Shown piece by piece: positions 34,009-43,807 of a stretch of DNA of 64,000 bases (the first letter of the stretch is position 1; the number at the start of each line of letters is the position of its first letter). Position numbers and translations under genes: made by a program. The DNA is taken from positions 141,829 to 205,828 of the forward strand of contig NZ_JACOPH010000005.1 of NCBI RefSeq assembly GCF_014287635.1, in the 5' to 3' direction. This DNA comes from Roseburia zhanii. Lineage in GTDB: Bacteria > Bacillota > Clostridia > Lachnospirales > Lachnospiraceae. The notes beneath the pieces were generated by a model. That model was not told where the DNA came from, searched no databases, and was given only the letters and a program-made list of their open reading frames with translations.

Positions 34009-35102
34009 TCAAAAACCTCCTTACTTTTTGCTAATTCTCCAAATTCATTCGAATACATGATACAATCGATCTTCATCTTTCCATTTGCACGTTTATCCAG
34101 ATAATAACAAATCCGCTCCATTGCCTGATCCATGACCTGTTTTTGCTTTCCACATTCTTTTAAAATGCGTACAGCTTCTTCTGTCGTCACACATTCTAAG
34201 ATCCTGCATACCTGCTCTGTTTCTACACCATTTTGAATGGCAAAGGCAGCTAATAATTCCATTCTGCAGTCCCCTTCCCTGGAATGTGTATTCATAATAC
34301 CACCTGCCACTTTGATCAATTTACCGATATGTCCGGTAAAGAGCATTTTCTGAAATCCCAATTCTACTGCCATATCAATCGTGGCGCCCACAAAATTACT
34401 GCATTTAACACTTTTATCTAAATCATAGCCATATGTTTTTTTCATAAAGTCCAATCCATAATTACCGGGAGAAACCGCCACATGATCATATCCTTGTGCC
34501 CTTCTCTGTTTTAATTCCACCCGGATCGTATCTAAGATTGCCTGATTGCTCATAGGTTCCACGATCCCGCTCGTTCCAAGAATCGAAATTCCGCCTATGA
34601 TGCCAAGTCTGGGATTGAATGTCTGTTCTGCAAGCTGTATGCCATCCGGCACCATGATCTCAACGTTTAGATTTCCCTGATAATCCAAAAGTTTACATAC
34701 CTGCAATACCTCTTTCGTGATCATTTCCCTCGGTACATGGTTGATCGCCGCATTGCCGACCGGCTGGTCTAAACCGGGTTTTGTCACGCGCCCTACTCCG
34801 ATTCCACCATCAATGAATACTTCCGGGCTTGCCTGCTTTGTAAGGATATCTTCTCCCTCAAAAGAAACTTTTGCATAGATCAACGCTCCTGTTGTGATAT
34901 CAGGATCATCTCCCCCGTCCTTTTCTACTGCACAGCTTACTTCATGTTCACTTCGCCTGATATCTAAAATCTTAGCAGTAAACGTTATGCCCTTTGGAGT
35001 TTCTATTGTAATCGATGTTTTATTTCTGCCGCTTAAGAGCATATATGCTGCTGCTTTTGCCGCTGCTGCTGCACAGCTCCCCGTTGTAAAACCATACCGC
35101 AT
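33972..35102 (-). CDS. cbiD: Cobalt-precorrin-5B C1-methyltransferase
   Basis: About 376 residues. The diagnostic N-terminus RYGFTTGSCAAAAAKAA, followed by GGDDPDITTGALIYA and GRVTKPGLDQPVG, identifies CbiD, the anaerobic-pathway enzyme methylating C1. The ATG at 35102 is preferred because AGAGG lies eight bases upstream; an ATG three codons earlier abuts the RBS. It lies about 28 bases downstream of cbiC. Confidence 0.95.
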   Translation of the reverse strand: MRYGFTTGSCAAAAAKAAAYMLLSGRNKTSITIETPKGITFTAKILDIRRSEHEVSCAVEKDGGDDPDITTGALIYAKVSFEGEDILTKQASPEVFIDGGIGVGRVTKPGLDQPVGNAAINHVPREMITKEVLQVCKLLDYQGNLNVEIMVPDGIQLAEQTFNPRLGIIGGISILGTSGIVEPMSNQAILDTIRVELKQRRAQGYDHVAVSPGNYGLDFMKKTYGYDLDKSVKCSNFVGATIDMAVELGFQKMLFTGHIGKLIKVAGGIMNTHSREGDCRMELLAAFAIQNGVETEQVCRILECVTTEEAVRILKECGKQKQVMDQAMERICYYLDKRANGKMKIDCIMYSNEFGELAKSKEVFEWFTLLVQEQEP

Positions 35103-35129
35103 CCGTTTCATCCTCTTATCTTTTTAAAA

Positions 35130-35774
35130 TTACTGATGATTTCTTGTCAGTTCATAGATCAAAGCATTACAAATTGCTGCCGCAATATTGCTTCCACCCT
35201 TTCTTCCCCGATTGACAATATATGGGAGCTCTGTTTCCATGATCAGTTCTTTTGCTGCTTCTACATTTACAAATCCAACCGGAACACCGATGACAAATGC
35301 CGGTTTCCACTGTTTAGTCTGCATCATGTTATAGAGCTGTATCAAAGCTGTCGGTGCATTGCCAATCGCAAAGATCACAGGTTTTTCTATTTCAGATGCC
35401 ATCTCCATACTCACGGTGGCTCTGGTACAGCCCCTTTCCTTTGCCAGTTTTGCTACGGTTTCATCTGCCATATAACAGTGTACTTCTCCACCAAAACGGG
35501 AAAGAGCCTTTTTATTGATACCTGAAAATGCCATATTTGTATCTGTTACGATATCTGCACCATTTACGATCAGTTCCTTTGCGATTGCCACTGCATCTTT
35601 TGAAAATGTAAGCGTTTTTGTATATTCAAAATCCGCACTGGTATGGATCACTCTTTTCGTGATCATCGCCTCATCTTCCGGCAGTATCACACCCATATGA
35701 TCTAATTCTTCTGAAATGATCTCAAAACTTCTCTTTTCAATTTCTTCCGGAAGCAATTGTTCTATTCTATTCAT
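35130..35774 (-). CDS. cbiC: Cobalt-precorrin-8 methylmutase
   Basis: About 214 residues. It moves the C11 methyl group to C12 to give cobyrinate. Conserved features are ITKRVIHTSADFEY with the catalytic histidine, IVTDTNMAFSGINK, RGCTRATVSMEMA, FAIGNAPTALIQL and NRGRKGGSNIAAAICNAL. A GTG at 35783 is in frame, but the ATG at 35774 has AGGTG at seven bases, so it is preferred. It overlaps the 3' end of cobD slightly. Confidence 0.95.
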   Translation of the reverse strand: MNRIEQLLPEEIEKRSFEIISEELDHMGVILPEDEAMITKRVIHTSADFEYTKTLTFSKDAVAIAKELIVNGADIVTDTNMAFSGINKKALSRFGGEVHCYMADETVAKLAKERGCTRATVSMEMASEIEKPVIFAIGNAPTALIQLYNMMQTKQWKPAFVIGVPVGFVNVEAAKELIMETELPYIVNRGRKGGSNIAAAICNALIYELTRNHQ

Positions 35775-36798
35775 TACATTCACCTATCGCTTTCAATAAT
35801 CTCTGATTGTCTTTATGGCTCTTTATGGCAATCCGGTAATATCCTTCTGTCAGACCTTTAAAATTTCTGCAGTCCCGGATCAAAATGCCTTGTGTTAATA
35901 AATATGCATACAATGGTTTCTTCGTATAGATCAGGATAAAATCTGCCTCCCCTGCAAATACCATGATCCCCATTGCACGCAACTCTTTTATAAGATATTC
36001 TCTTTCATCCTTAAGATACTTTATGGTTTCCTCTATATACCCATGCTCTTTCACACATGCGATCCCTGCTTTTTGTGCAAATGTGGAAAGATTCCATTCC
36101 GGCAGATGTCTTTTGATCTTTTCTAAAAGGAGGGGATCGCTGCCGATCAGATAGCCAAGTCTTACTCCCGGAATTGCATAGATCTTTGTAAATGCCCGGA
36201 CGATCAGAAGATGTTCATATTCCTTACTTTCAGAGATTATAGAACATTCCCCTTCGCAAAATTCAATAAAACATTCATCTAAGACCACCGTGATGTTTTT
36301 CTCTCTGCAATGTTCTAACAAACACCTTAAATACGTCTGATCTAACTTCTTTCCAGTAGGATTGTTCGGATTTCCAAGGATCAGAAGATCGATCTTTTCA
36401 TTTAAAGCTTCTAAGAGGCCTTCCTGTGGTAAAAAATCATTTTCTTGTTTTAGGAAAAAATAGATCACTTCACTTCCGACTGCTTTTGCGGCATATTCAT
36501 AACCATAAAAGGACGGAGCTAAGATCATGGTTTTCTTTGGTCTTAATGCGTGGACGGCTGCCATAAATAATTCAGAAGCCCCATTGCCAAACAGCAGCTG
36601 CTCCTGTGGGATCAACAGTGTACTGCTTACGGCTTCTTTTAACGCCTGTGCTTCTATATCAGGATATTTATCACAGCTTTCGACTGCCTTATATAATGCG
36701 GCTTTCACGCTTTTAGGAATACCCGACGGATTGATATTTACAGAAAAATCAAGATCTATCCGGTTTCTGTAAATATCACCACCATGTACGTTCTTCAC
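35767..36798 (-). CDS. cobD: L-threonine-O-3-phosphate decarboxylase (CobD-type PLP enzyme)
   Basis: 343 residues, fold type I PLP enzyme close to histidinol-phosphate aminotransferase. The N-terminus HGGDIYRNRIDLDFSVNINPSGIP is typical of CobD, which makes (R)-1-amino-2-propanol phosphate for the nucleotide loop. LILGNPNNPTGKKL and IVRAFTKIYAIPGVRLGYLIG carry the PLP-site residues. The start is GTG with GGGAAG upstream and follows cbiB by six bases. The gene context with cbiB (the partner step) strengthens the call over histidinol-phosphate aminotransferase. Confidence 0.92.
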   Translation of the reverse strand: MKNVHGGDIYRNRIDLDFSVNINPSGIPKSVKAALYKAVESCDKYPDIEAQALKEAVSSTLLIPQEQLLFGNGASELFMAAVHALRPKKTMILAPSFYGYEYAAKAVGSEVIYFFLKQENDFLPQEGLLEALNEKIDLLILGNPNNPTGKKLDQTYLRCLLEHCREKNITVVLDECFIEFCEGECSIISESKEYEHLLIVRAFTKIYAIPGVRLGYLIGSDPLLLEKIKRHLPEWNLSTFAQKAGIACVKEHGYIEETIKYLKDEREYLIKELRAMGIMVFAGEADFILIYTKKPLYAYLLTQGILIRDCRNFKGLTEGYYRIAIKSHKDNQRLLKAIGECNE

Positions 36799-36804
36799 TG
36801 ACGA

Positions 36805-37791
36805 TCACTTCCCTTCTAAAAATACCATGACTGCTATCATAATTCCCAGACAGATGATCTCACAGAGCCATGCGGAAAGATACATCAGTTTGTTGATCCG
36901 CCTGATATCTTCATACTCCACTTTTCGAATGGCATCTCCGATATATGGTTTTTTTACAACTTTTCCAAAATAACTGGCATCTCCTGCTAATTGCAGTCCC
37001 AATGCACCTGCACATACCGATTCTGTCTGTGCAGAATTAGGACTTGCATGATTCCCATGATCTCTTTGATATATTTGATAAGCTGCTTTTCCGTCAAACT
37101 GCTTTCCACCGAGAAATGCTGCAGTTATCATCAGATAAGCACTGATCCTTGCCGGCAGATAGTTAACGATATCATCTAACTTCGCTGCCGCCCTGCCAAA
37201 ATACAGATATGTTTCGTTTTTATATCCTACCATGGAATCCATAGTATTGACTGCTTTATAAAAAAATCCCAGAACAGGGCCGCCGACCGCTGTATAGAGC
37301 ATCGGTGCAATGACACCATCGGACGTATTCTCTGCTACTGTTTCGATCGCTGCTTTTGCTACTCCTTCTTCATCTAAGACTTGCGTATCTCTCCCTACGA
37401 TCATCGATACTGTCTGCCTTGCTTTCTCTATCCCTTCGGTTTTTAATGCCTGATATACCTTCATGCTTTCTACTTTCAGACATTTTACAGCTAAGATCTG
37501 ATAGGTCATAATGCTTTCTACGAAAACCCCGGCATACGGATGAATACTATATGCCACCAGCAGGATCGCCATTGTCACACCAACAGTGAATATAAGTACT
37601 ATAACCACCAGATAGATCCCATGCCTTAATTCTGTCTTTTTATTTTTTTGTTTTTCTGTTAAATGCAGCTTTTTTTCCAGACTTAAGATCAGATGTCCGA
37701 TCAGGCGGATCGGGTGAAAAAGCCAGTAGGGATCGCCTAACAGCAGATCTAACAGATATCCCAGAAAAAAAGCAGTTATATGATATTTCAT
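36805..37791 (-). CDS. cbiB: Adenosylcobinamide-phosphate synthase (cobinamide amide ligase)
   Basis: 328 residues, integral membrane protein. It attaches the aminopropanol (phosphate) arm to adenosylcobyric acid. The N-terminus LGYLLDLLLGDPYWLFHPIRLIGHLI and the conserved AAIETVAENTSDGVIAPMLYTAVGGPVLGFFYKAVNTMDSMVG-type region (residues about 160-205) are diagnostic, as is FDGKAAYQIYQRDHGNHASPNSAQ. RBS AAGGAG is present. It lies 13 bases after the phosphatase gene. Confidence 0.95.
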   Translation of the reverse strand: MKYHITAFFLGYLLDLLLGDPYWLFHPIRLIGHLILSLEKKLHLTEKQKNKKTELRHGIYLVVIVLIFTVGVTMAILLVAYSIHPYAGVFVESIMTYQILAVKCLKVESMKVYQALKTEGIEKARQTVSMIVGRDTQVLDEEGVAKAAIETVAENTSDGVIAPMLYTAVGGPVLGFFYKAVNTMDSMVGYKNETYLYFGRAAAKLDDIVNYLPARISAYLMITAAFLGGKQFDGKAAYQIYQRDHGNHASPNSAQTESVCAGALGLQLAGDASYFGKVVKKPYIGDAIRKVEYEDIRRINKLMYLSAWLCEIICLGIMIAVMVFLEGK

Positions 37792-37804
37792 GGATATTCT
37801 CCTT

Positions 37805-38431
37805 CTATAATTCTCTTAAATCCTCAAAGTGGATATGCTTCCCATCACAGCACAGTTTACAGCAATATCCTTTTCCATTTGCAGTCTGGTGATCAAAATA
37901 CTCTCCTCCATAAAAACTGCTCAGTAAAGCCATGATCGTTCCACCATGCACGATCATTCCTATGACTACATATTTCATATCTGCTGATCTTACAGTCTTT
38001 GAAAGTTCTTTACACATTGCATATAATCCCTGCTTCGAGCGTTTTATAAAGGTTGCCCTGCTTTCTCCATTTGGAAACGGCAGCGTTCCATTACTGTCGA
38101 TCCACTTCTGGTATCTCCTGTCTTCCTGTAAATCCTGATAATTTTTTCCTTCAAAATCTCCAAAATCCATTTCCCGCCAATCCGGTACAATAACTGGTTG
38201 AATATCAGGATACAAGATCTCTGCTGTCTGTATGCATCGCTTCATCGGACTTGCAAATAACTTGTCAATCATCGGATATGTTCCGTTATTTTTTTCTTTT
38301 TGCAGTATTGTAATACCCTGTACACTTAAGGACTCATCTGTATTTCCTAAATACCGGTGTTCTTCATTTGCCTTCGTTGCTCCATGACGGATCATGATCA
38401 GTTCTATTTGATTCTCTGACCAATCCCACAT
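37805..38431 (-). CDS. cobC: Histidine phosphatase-family protein, probable alpha-ribazole phosphatase
   Basis: 208 residues. The N-terminal RHG motif (IMIRHGATKANEEHRYLG), the ASPMKRCIQTAEILY segment, the acidic MDFGDFEGKNYQDLQ and VIGMIVHGGTIMALL define the phosphoglycerate mutase-like phosphatases. Its place among cobS, cobU and cbiB supports CobC, which removes phosphate from alpha-ribazole phosphate or cobalamin phosphate. The start overlaps the upstream CobU-like gene by 28 bases. Confidence 0.85.
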   Translation of the reverse strand: MWDWSENQIELIMIRHGATKANEEHRYLGNTDESLSVQGITILQKEKNNGTYPMIDKLFASPMKRCIQTAEILYPDIQPVIVPDWREMDFGDFEGKNYQDLQEDRRYQKWIDSNGTLPFPNGESRATFIKRSKQGLYAMCKELSKTVRSADMKYVVIGMIVHGGTIMALLSSFYGGEYFDHQTANGKGYCCKLCCDGKHIHFEDLREL

Positions 38432-38805
38432 ATGACACGCACCACCTTATCTGCTCTTTTTGCTGCCATTACAAGTATCCTTCCCGTTCTCTCCCTGTAC
38501 TCTCTCTCAAAGGCATCCATCGGCACGATCCCGTTTCCGATCTCATCACTGATAATGACCAGATCCTCAAACCTCTGATCCAAAAAATCCATGATCTCAC
38601 TTTCCGGATCTTCTCCCTGCCGTATCCGCTCTTTTACCCAGCAGTGAAAATGATCAAGAATGACCACCTTATTTTCTGTGGCAATCTTTTCTAATGTACC
38701 CAAAGCAAGACTTGCCCCATCATAGACCTGATAAGCGTTCTTGTCATAATTATTTAAAACATAATTTAATTTTCCTTGTGAATATCCACCGATCACTAAT
38801 TCCAT
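38404..38805 (-). CDS. Short second CobU-like protein
   Basis: 133 residues, shorter than CobU (about 180). It begins MELVIGGYSQGKLNYVL, a P-loop variant lacking the canonical GSGKS. It ends with IISDEIGNGIVPMDAFEREYRERTG and VVRVICGIGQRIK, which match the C-terminal guanylyltransferase part of CobU (SNEVGxGIVP... pattern). A full-length cobU lies 0.8 kb upstream. It may act as the kinase or guanylyltransferase half, as a partner, or in salvage. RBS GAGG is present and the gene is tightly packed in the operon. The precise activity is uncertain. Confidence 0.7.
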   Translation of the reverse strand: MELVIGGYSQGKLNYVLNNYDKNAYQVYDGASLALGTLEKIATENKVVILDHFHCWVKERIRQGEDPESEIMDFLDQRFEDLVIISDEIGNGIVPMDAFEREYRERTGRILVMAAKRADKVVRVICGIGQRIK

Positions 38806-38815
38806 ATTTCTTCCT

Positions 38816-39580
38816 CTATCTTACTATTTCTAAAACTGCTGCCATTACCATCATACACCCTTCAGCGACCAGCACAAAATATCCGGCTGTATCTCCGGTA
38901 ATTCCGCCTAGTTCCTTTTTCGTCCTGCCATAATAATAGAGAAACGCACCGCCTGCCGCTGCCGCTGTTAAGATTCCTGCTATCAATGACTGCCACAGCA
39001 TAAATAAAAGACATCCTGTTCCCTGTAAATATAAAGCAGCTTTTACGATATTTTTCTGTGCTTTACTGGCAAACAGATATAACAGTCCATTTTCTTTTGC
39101 AGATGGAAAAGAAACCACCGCAATCCCGCTTAAAACTCTTGCAAGCATAAATCCGGCACACACGATCTTTAGGATCTCCCTGCTTTTGATCTCTGAAAAA
39201 GCCCCTGCATAGACTAGCCCATAAATCCCTAAAGTGATCACTGCAAATGCACCGATATGGGAATCTTTAAGGATATTTAATTTTTGTTCCTTTTCCTGAT
39301 AGGAATGAAATGCATCCATGGTGTCCATAAATCCATCGACATGAAATCCACCTGTGATCATAAGTGGTATCGCCATTCCGATCAGTGTATAACAGACCAT
39401 TCCAACTGCAAACTTCTCACAGACGATCTGCCAGAGGTATACACAGCCTCCGATCACCGCTCCTACCCATGGGAAAAAACAAAGCATATATTTCATTTCT
39501 TCATCTTTCCATGCAAACTGTGGCATGGGAATTTTAGAATACATGGAAAATGCAATGATCATAGATTTTATTATCCGCAT
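38816..39580 (-). CDS. cobS: Adenosylcobinamide-GDP ribazoletransferase (cobalamin-5'-phosphate synthase)
   Basis: 254 residues, polytopic membrane protein. Near residue 80, GGFHVDGFMDTMDAFHSY contains the DGxxDxxDA-type motif of CobS. The N-terminus AFSMYSKIPMPQFAW is typical. It joins alpha-ribazole phosphate to adenosylcobinamide-GDP at the membrane. It follows cobU by one base. Confidence 0.93.
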   Translation of the reverse strand: MRIIKSMIIAFSMYSKIPMPQFAWKDEEMKYMLCFFPWVGAVIGGCVYLWQIVCEKFAVGMVCYTLIGMAIPLMITGGFHVDGFMDTMDAFHSYQEKEQKLNILKDSHIGAFAVITLGIYGLVYAGAFSEIKSREILKIVCAGFMLARVLSGIAVVSFPSAKENGLLYLFASKAQKNIVKAALYLQGTGCLLFMLWQSLIAGILTAAAAGGAFLYYYGRTKKELGGITGDTAGYFVLVAEGCMMVMAAVLEIVR

Positions 39581-39581
39581 A

Positions 39582-40130
39582 TTACATCCCTTCCTTTAAA
39601 ATGACCGGAATCCCCACAACAACTTCAATGACCTGATCGGCAATCTCAGATAACCGCTCATTGATGCATCCTAATATTTTGATATATTCCATTGTTGCAT
39701 CGTCATAGACAGTTCCGTCTTCAAATACATTATTGGTAACGATCACAAGATGCCTGACTTCATTTTTCAACTGTCTGATACCATCTGTGATCTTGTCCAT
39801 GATCATATGACGATCTTGTATCGTTTCATCAGAAAACATTTCATTTGCGAGAAGATTTGACATACATTCTAACAAAACGGTTCTCTTAGACGGATCTTTG
39901 ATATCCATTTTTTCAATGGCATTCTCCACATTGCAAGGCTGTTCGATGGTCTTAAAATTCTTGCCGCTCCGCATATTCTTATGACGCTCTATTCTCTGTT
40001 TCCCTTCCTCATCAAATACCTGCATGGTTGCAATATAATATTTTTTGCAGTTCTTTGAAATCTTTGTAATACAATCTTCTGCATATGAAGATTTTCCACT
40101 TCCGCTGCCACCTGTGATCATGATCATCAT
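39582..40130 (-). CDS. cobU: Bifunctional adenosylcobinamide kinase / guanylyltransferase
   Basis: 182 residues, full length. The P-loop is MITGGSGSGKSSYAEDCI. Next come YYIATMQVFDEEGKQRIERHKNMR with the histidine used for GMP transfer, LLECMSNLLANEMF, and VTNNVFEDG in place of the usual SNEVG. It phosphorylates adenosylcobinamide and then forms the GDP derivative for CobS. It lies four bases after cobT. Confidence 0.92.
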   Translation of the reverse strand: MMIMITGGSGSGKSSYAEDCITKISKNCKKYYIATMQVFDEEGKQRIERHKNMRSGKNFKTIEQPCNVENAIEKMDIKDPSKRTVLLECMSNLLANEMFSDETIQDRHMIMDKITDGIRQLKNEVRHLVIVTNNVFEDGTVYDDATMEYIKILGCINERLSEIADQVIEVVVGIPVILKEGM

Positions 40131-40134
40131 AACA

Positions 40135-41226
40135 TTAAAACCTCTGATACTGTTCTATCTGGATATCCGAAAATACAACTCTGCTGTTGTAGACATTCAT
40201 TGCCATATCAAGCAGCCCAAACATCATAACTGCTCCTGTCCCTTCTCCTAATGCCAGATTGCCATCAATGACAGGTTCCATTTTTAATTCTTTTAAAAGC
40301 AGGCTGACCGCAGGTTCTTTTCCCTTGTGTGACGGGAGCAGGTATGCCCTTGTTCCCGGAAGTATCTTCTCTGCCACAAGTGCTGCTGCCATACTGATCA
40401 CTCCATCAAGCACAATGGGCACATGATAAATGGCTCCACCCATACAGACACCGGCTAATCCGGCAATATCGAATCCTCCTACCGTCTTTAATACCGTAAG
40501 TGCATCTGCACGATAAAGATCATAGTTGCGGATCGCCTCTGTAATGACATGCTGTTTTCGCAAAAGTCCTCCATCACTCAGACCGGCTCCCCTTCCGGTG
40601 ACTTCATCTGCTTTGCACTGTAATAATGCGGCTGTTACTGCACTGCTTGTTGTAGTATTTCCAATTCCCATTTCACCTGTTGCAAGAATCTTTATCCCTT
40701 TCTCTTTACAGCAATATACAAGATCTATACCGGCTGTGATCGCACGGATTGTTTCTTCTTCTGTCATTGCAGGCTCTTTTTTAAAATTTTTAGTACCGCA
40801 TCTTATCTTTCGATCGAGCACTCCTTTGATCTTCTCTTTGCTGGCGATCCCAATATCCACAGGAATCGTTTCTACTCCGGCTGTTTCTGCCATTCTGCCA
40901 ACCGAAGACTGCTTTTTTCCCATAGATTTTGCAACTGCAAGTGTCACCTCCTGCCCTGACTGGCTGATGCCTTCTTCTACAATACCATTGTCGGCACACA
41001 TGATGATCACAGCTTTCTTTGAAATATCGATCTGATCTGTATGCATGATCGCTCCAATCTGGGCGGTTAATGTTTCAAATTTTCCCATGCCGTCGATCGG
41101 CTTTGCGATCTGATCCCAATTACGATACACCATTTCTTCTGATTTTTCATCAGGACTGTTGATGGAAATTCTTTCTAATTCTTCTCTTGTATAGTTATTC
41201 CAAGTGAGCTTCTCTAAGCATTCCAT
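40135..41226 (-). CDS. cobT: Nicotinate-nucleotide:dimethylbenzimidazole phosphoribosyltransferase
   Basis: 363 residues. It activates the lower-ligand base as alpha-riboside phosphate. Conserved segments are [51 protein letters not shown] and the C-terminal [19 protein letters not shown] with the catalytic glutamate. Its 5' end overlaps cobQ by 32 bases. No lower-ligand synthesis genes (bzaA-E or bluB) are present nearby, so the base may be supplied from elsewhere. Confidence 0.95.
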   Translation of the reverse strand: MECLEKLTWNNYTREELERISINSPDEKSEEMVYRNWDQIAKPIDGMGKFETLTAQIGAIMHTDQIDISKKAVIIMCADNGIVEEGISQSGQEVTLAVAKSMGKKQSSVGRMAETAGVETIPVDIGIASKEKIKGVLDRKIRCGTKNFKKEPAMTEEETIRAITAGIDLVYCCKEKGIKILATGEMGIGNTTTSSAVTAALLQCKADEVTGRGAGLSDGGLLRKQHVITEAIRNYDLYRADALTVLKTVGGFDIAGLAGVCMGGAIYHVPIVLDGVISMAAALVAEKILPGTRAYLLPSHKGKEPAVSLLLKELKMEPVIDGNLALGEGTGAVMMFGLLDMAMNVYNSRVVFSDIQIEQYQRF

Positions 41227-42682
41227 AGATCTCCTCCATATCCAGATACCGTCGCAGTGTATCGGCTAACTTGTCATACTGCTTTTCTTTGAACACCTGA
41301 TAATCCTCAAATACGCCGTCTTTTATCCTGATCCCCTTTTTTTCTGCAAGGATCTTTACTATTCTATATGCAATATTTCCATGGTCAAATAGTCCATGTA
41401 CATAGGAACCATAGACATTTTTTCCATTTTCGGATATGACATTTTCACACACGTTCTGAACTGAATTATTTAGCATATAAGAAGTCTGTCCCATATGGAT
41501 CTCATATCCTTGATATTCACATTCAAAAAGTTCATGGAAACATCCTTTTAACATTCCTATCTTGCCCTTTGTCTGGCATCGTTTTTTCTCACTCTGTAAT
41601 ACTGTTACCACAGGCAGCAGTTCCATGCCACGGATCTTTCCCCCTTCTTCCACCTGATAGGGATCTGATATTTCATATCCTGACATCTGATAGCCGCCAC
41701 AGATACCAAAAACCGGTATATCCTCTGCCATACGTTTGATGACTGCTTCTAAGCCATTCTGACGCATCCACTTTAAATCTCCCATGGTATTTTTACTCCC
41801 CGGAAGAAAGATCATATCCGGATGATGCAGTTCACTGATTGAAGTTACATATCGTACAGTGACTTCCGGCATCTGTTCAAACACATTAAAATCCGTAAAG
41901 TTTGATATCCTCGGATAGTGAATGACTGCTATATCGATCAGCCCTTCCTCTTTCTGATCAAATCTTTCGGTCAGACTGTCTTCATCTTCTAAAGCTAATT
42001 CCATATAAGGGACGACTCCGACTACCGGAACATTTCCCTTCTCATAAAGCATCTTGACGCCCGGATCTAAAATGGATTTATCTCCACGGAATTTATTGAT
42101 GATAAGTCCTTTTACACGTTCTCTTTCGCTATCTTCTAACAGCATCAGCGTACCTAAAAGCTGTGCAAAGACACCGCCTCTGTCAATATCTCCGACTAAA
42201 AGAACCGGTGCATCTACCATTTCTGCCAATCCCATATTGACAATATCATTTTCTTTTAAATTGATCTCTGCCGGACTGCCCGCACCTTCGATCACAATGA
42301 TATCCGCATATTCCTCTAATTTACGAAATGCTCTCTTAATATCCGGGATCAGTTGTTTTTTATAAGCAAAATATTCTCTAGCGCTCATATTGCCAAGGAC
42401 TTCTCCATTGACGATCACTTGCGATCCTGTATGATTCGTAGGCTTTAGCAGAATGGGATTCATGCAGACCATAGGTGCAATCCCTGCTGCCTCTGCCTGC
42501 ATAACCTGCGCCCTTCCCATTTCTAACCCTTCAGTTGTGATAAAAGAATTTAATGCCATATTCTGCGATTTAAAAGGTGCTGTGCGGCAGCCGTCCTGTT
42601 TAAAGATCCTGCATAAGCCGGCTGCTATTAGACTTTTGCCTGCATTTGACATTGTTCCCTGTACCATGATCACTTTTGCCAT
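41195..42682 (-). CDS. cobQ: Cobyric acid synthase
   Basis: 495 residues (CbiP/CobQ). It amidates side chains b, d, e and g of adenosylcobyrinate diamide. The N-terminal ATPase-like domain has [21 protein letters not shown] and [20 protein letters not shown]. The C-terminal triad-type amidotransferase domain has [11 protein letters not shown] with the nucleophile cysteine and [12 protein letters not shown]. It starts 12 bases after the BtuD-like ATPase gene. Confidence 0.95.
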   Translation of the reverse strand: MAKVIMVQGTMSNAGKSLIAAGLCRIFKQDGCRTAPFKSQNMALNSFITTEGLEMGRAQVMQAEAAGIAPMVCMNPILLKPTNHTGSQVIVNGEVLGNMSAREYFAYKKQLIPDIKRAFRKLEEYADIIVIEGAGSPAEINLKENDIVNMGLAEMVDAPVLLVGDIDRGGVFAQLLGTLMLLEDSERERVKGLIINKFRGDKSILDPGVKMLYEKGNVPVVGVVPYMELALEDEDSLTERFDQKEEGLIDIAVIHYPRISNFTDFNVFEQMPEVTVRYVTSISELHHPDMIFLPGSKNTMGDLKWMRQNGLEAVIKRMAEDIPVFGICGGYQMSGYEISDPYQVEEGGKIRGMELLPVVTVLQSEKKRCQTKGKIGMLKGCFHELFECEYQGYEIHMGQTSYMLNNSVQNVCENVISENGKNVYGSYVHGLFDHGNIAYRIVKILAEKKGIRIKDGVFEDYQVFKEKQYDKLADTLRRYLDMEEIYGMLREAHLE

Positions 42683-42694
42683 TTGTTAAGCCTC

Positions 42695-43807
42695 TCATTC
42701 ATTCTGGTAAGATAATTCTATCTGTTTTTTACACTGTTTCGCATATTCAAACAACTCCTGGTTTGCACTTTCAAATGTTCCAAAAGAATCTTTTGTACAG
42801 ATCACGTTATCACATGTCTGTAATCTCTGCTTTGCCAGCTCTAACTGCCTGTCTGTGACCGGTTCAAAAGATTCTGCACAGATCACCTCTGTGGCCAGTG
42901 CCTTTGCCGCCGGATAATCTAAGTCGTTTTGAAAAAGGATTCCTGTCGCAAACGGTATCCCATTCCGCTGCAGCCTGCGATATACATTCCTGCCTGTTCC
43001 GCCTCCGGCGATCACAAATACCTCTGCATCCCCCTTTATGGCTGGAAGTTCCATATTTCCATTGATCTCATCATAGCTGCCGGAGGAAAGTGAAAATAAT
43101 TCTGCTATATATCCCGGCACAAATATTTCTTCCGGTTTTCCAAAGCGGTCTACATATCTCCCATTCACACAAAGAATCTTATCAGACACTTTTTCTGCTA
43201 ATTCTAATTCGTGAAGTGACATGATCACCGTTAATCCCTTTTTCTTTCTCATCTCCTGTAAAACAGATAAAAATTCCAGCTTATACCGGATATCTAAATA
43301 GGACGTTGGTTCGTCTAATATGATGATCTCCGGTTCCTGTGCGATCGCACGGGCAAGCATGACCCGCTGTCTCTGCCCATCACTGATACGGTTAAAATCC
43401 TGATCTTTGATAGCTGTCACATGTACTGATTCCATTGCTTCTTTTACTACCTGATGATCTTTTGGGGAAAGAATACCAAATCTTCCTGTATATGGATACC
43501 TTCCCGTTGCAACTACATCTTCACAAGTCATCATCTCACTGCGGAGTTTTTCTGTGAATACTACCGCCAGATTTTTTGACAGTTCCTGACCAGACATGGT
43601 TTCCATCTGTTTTTCATCTATATAAACAGTTCCACATATCAGTGCAAGTTCTCTTGCAATACTTTTTAGAATGGTTGATTTTCCGGCACCATTCGGGCCG
43701 ATCAGTGTTAAGATTTCTCCTTTTTGTAAGGCAATCTCTATATTTTCGATCAATGGGTGTTTCTGATAACCCACACTCATTTTTTCCGCCCTGAAATAAT
43801 ACTTCAT
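42695..43807 (-). CDS. btuD: Cobalamin/siderophore-type ABC transporter ATPase with extra C-terminal domain
   Basis: About 370 residues. The first 250 are a FecE/BtuD-type ATPase: Walker A GPNGAGKSTILKS, signature ISDGQRQRVMLARAIAQEP (degenerate LSGGQ) and Walker B EIIILDEPTSYLD. Residues about 255-370 form an added alpha/beta domain (AEVFVIAGGGTGRNVYRRLQR, DYPAAKALATEVICAE) not found in minimal BtuD. The start ATG overlaps the permease stop as ATGA, so MKYYFRAEK is preferred over an in-frame ATG 13 codons upstream. It pairs with the permease and binding protein upstream. Confidence 0.88.
   Translation of the reverse strand: MKYYFRAEKMSVGYQKHPLIENIEIALQKGEILTLIGPNGAGKSTILKSIARELALICGTVYIDEKQMETMSGQELSKNLAVVFTEKLRSEMMTCEDVVATGRYPYTGRFGILSPKDHQVVKEAMESVHVTAIKDQDFNRISDGQRQRVMLARAIAQEPEIIILDEPTSYLDIRYKLEFLSVLQEMRKKKGLTVIMSLHELELAEKVSDKILCVNGRYVDRFGKPEEIFVPGYIAELFSLSSGSYDEINGNMELPAIKGDAEVFVIAGGGTGRNVYRRLQRNGIPFATGILFQNDLDYPAAKALATEVICAESFEPVTDRQLELAKQRLQTCDNVICTKDSFGTFESANQELFEYAKQCKKQIELSYQNE

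Noticed and set aside
40526-41035. 169-codon open frame on the plus strand
   Set aside because: It is antisense to the well-supported cobT, and its composition mirrors the cobT codons.
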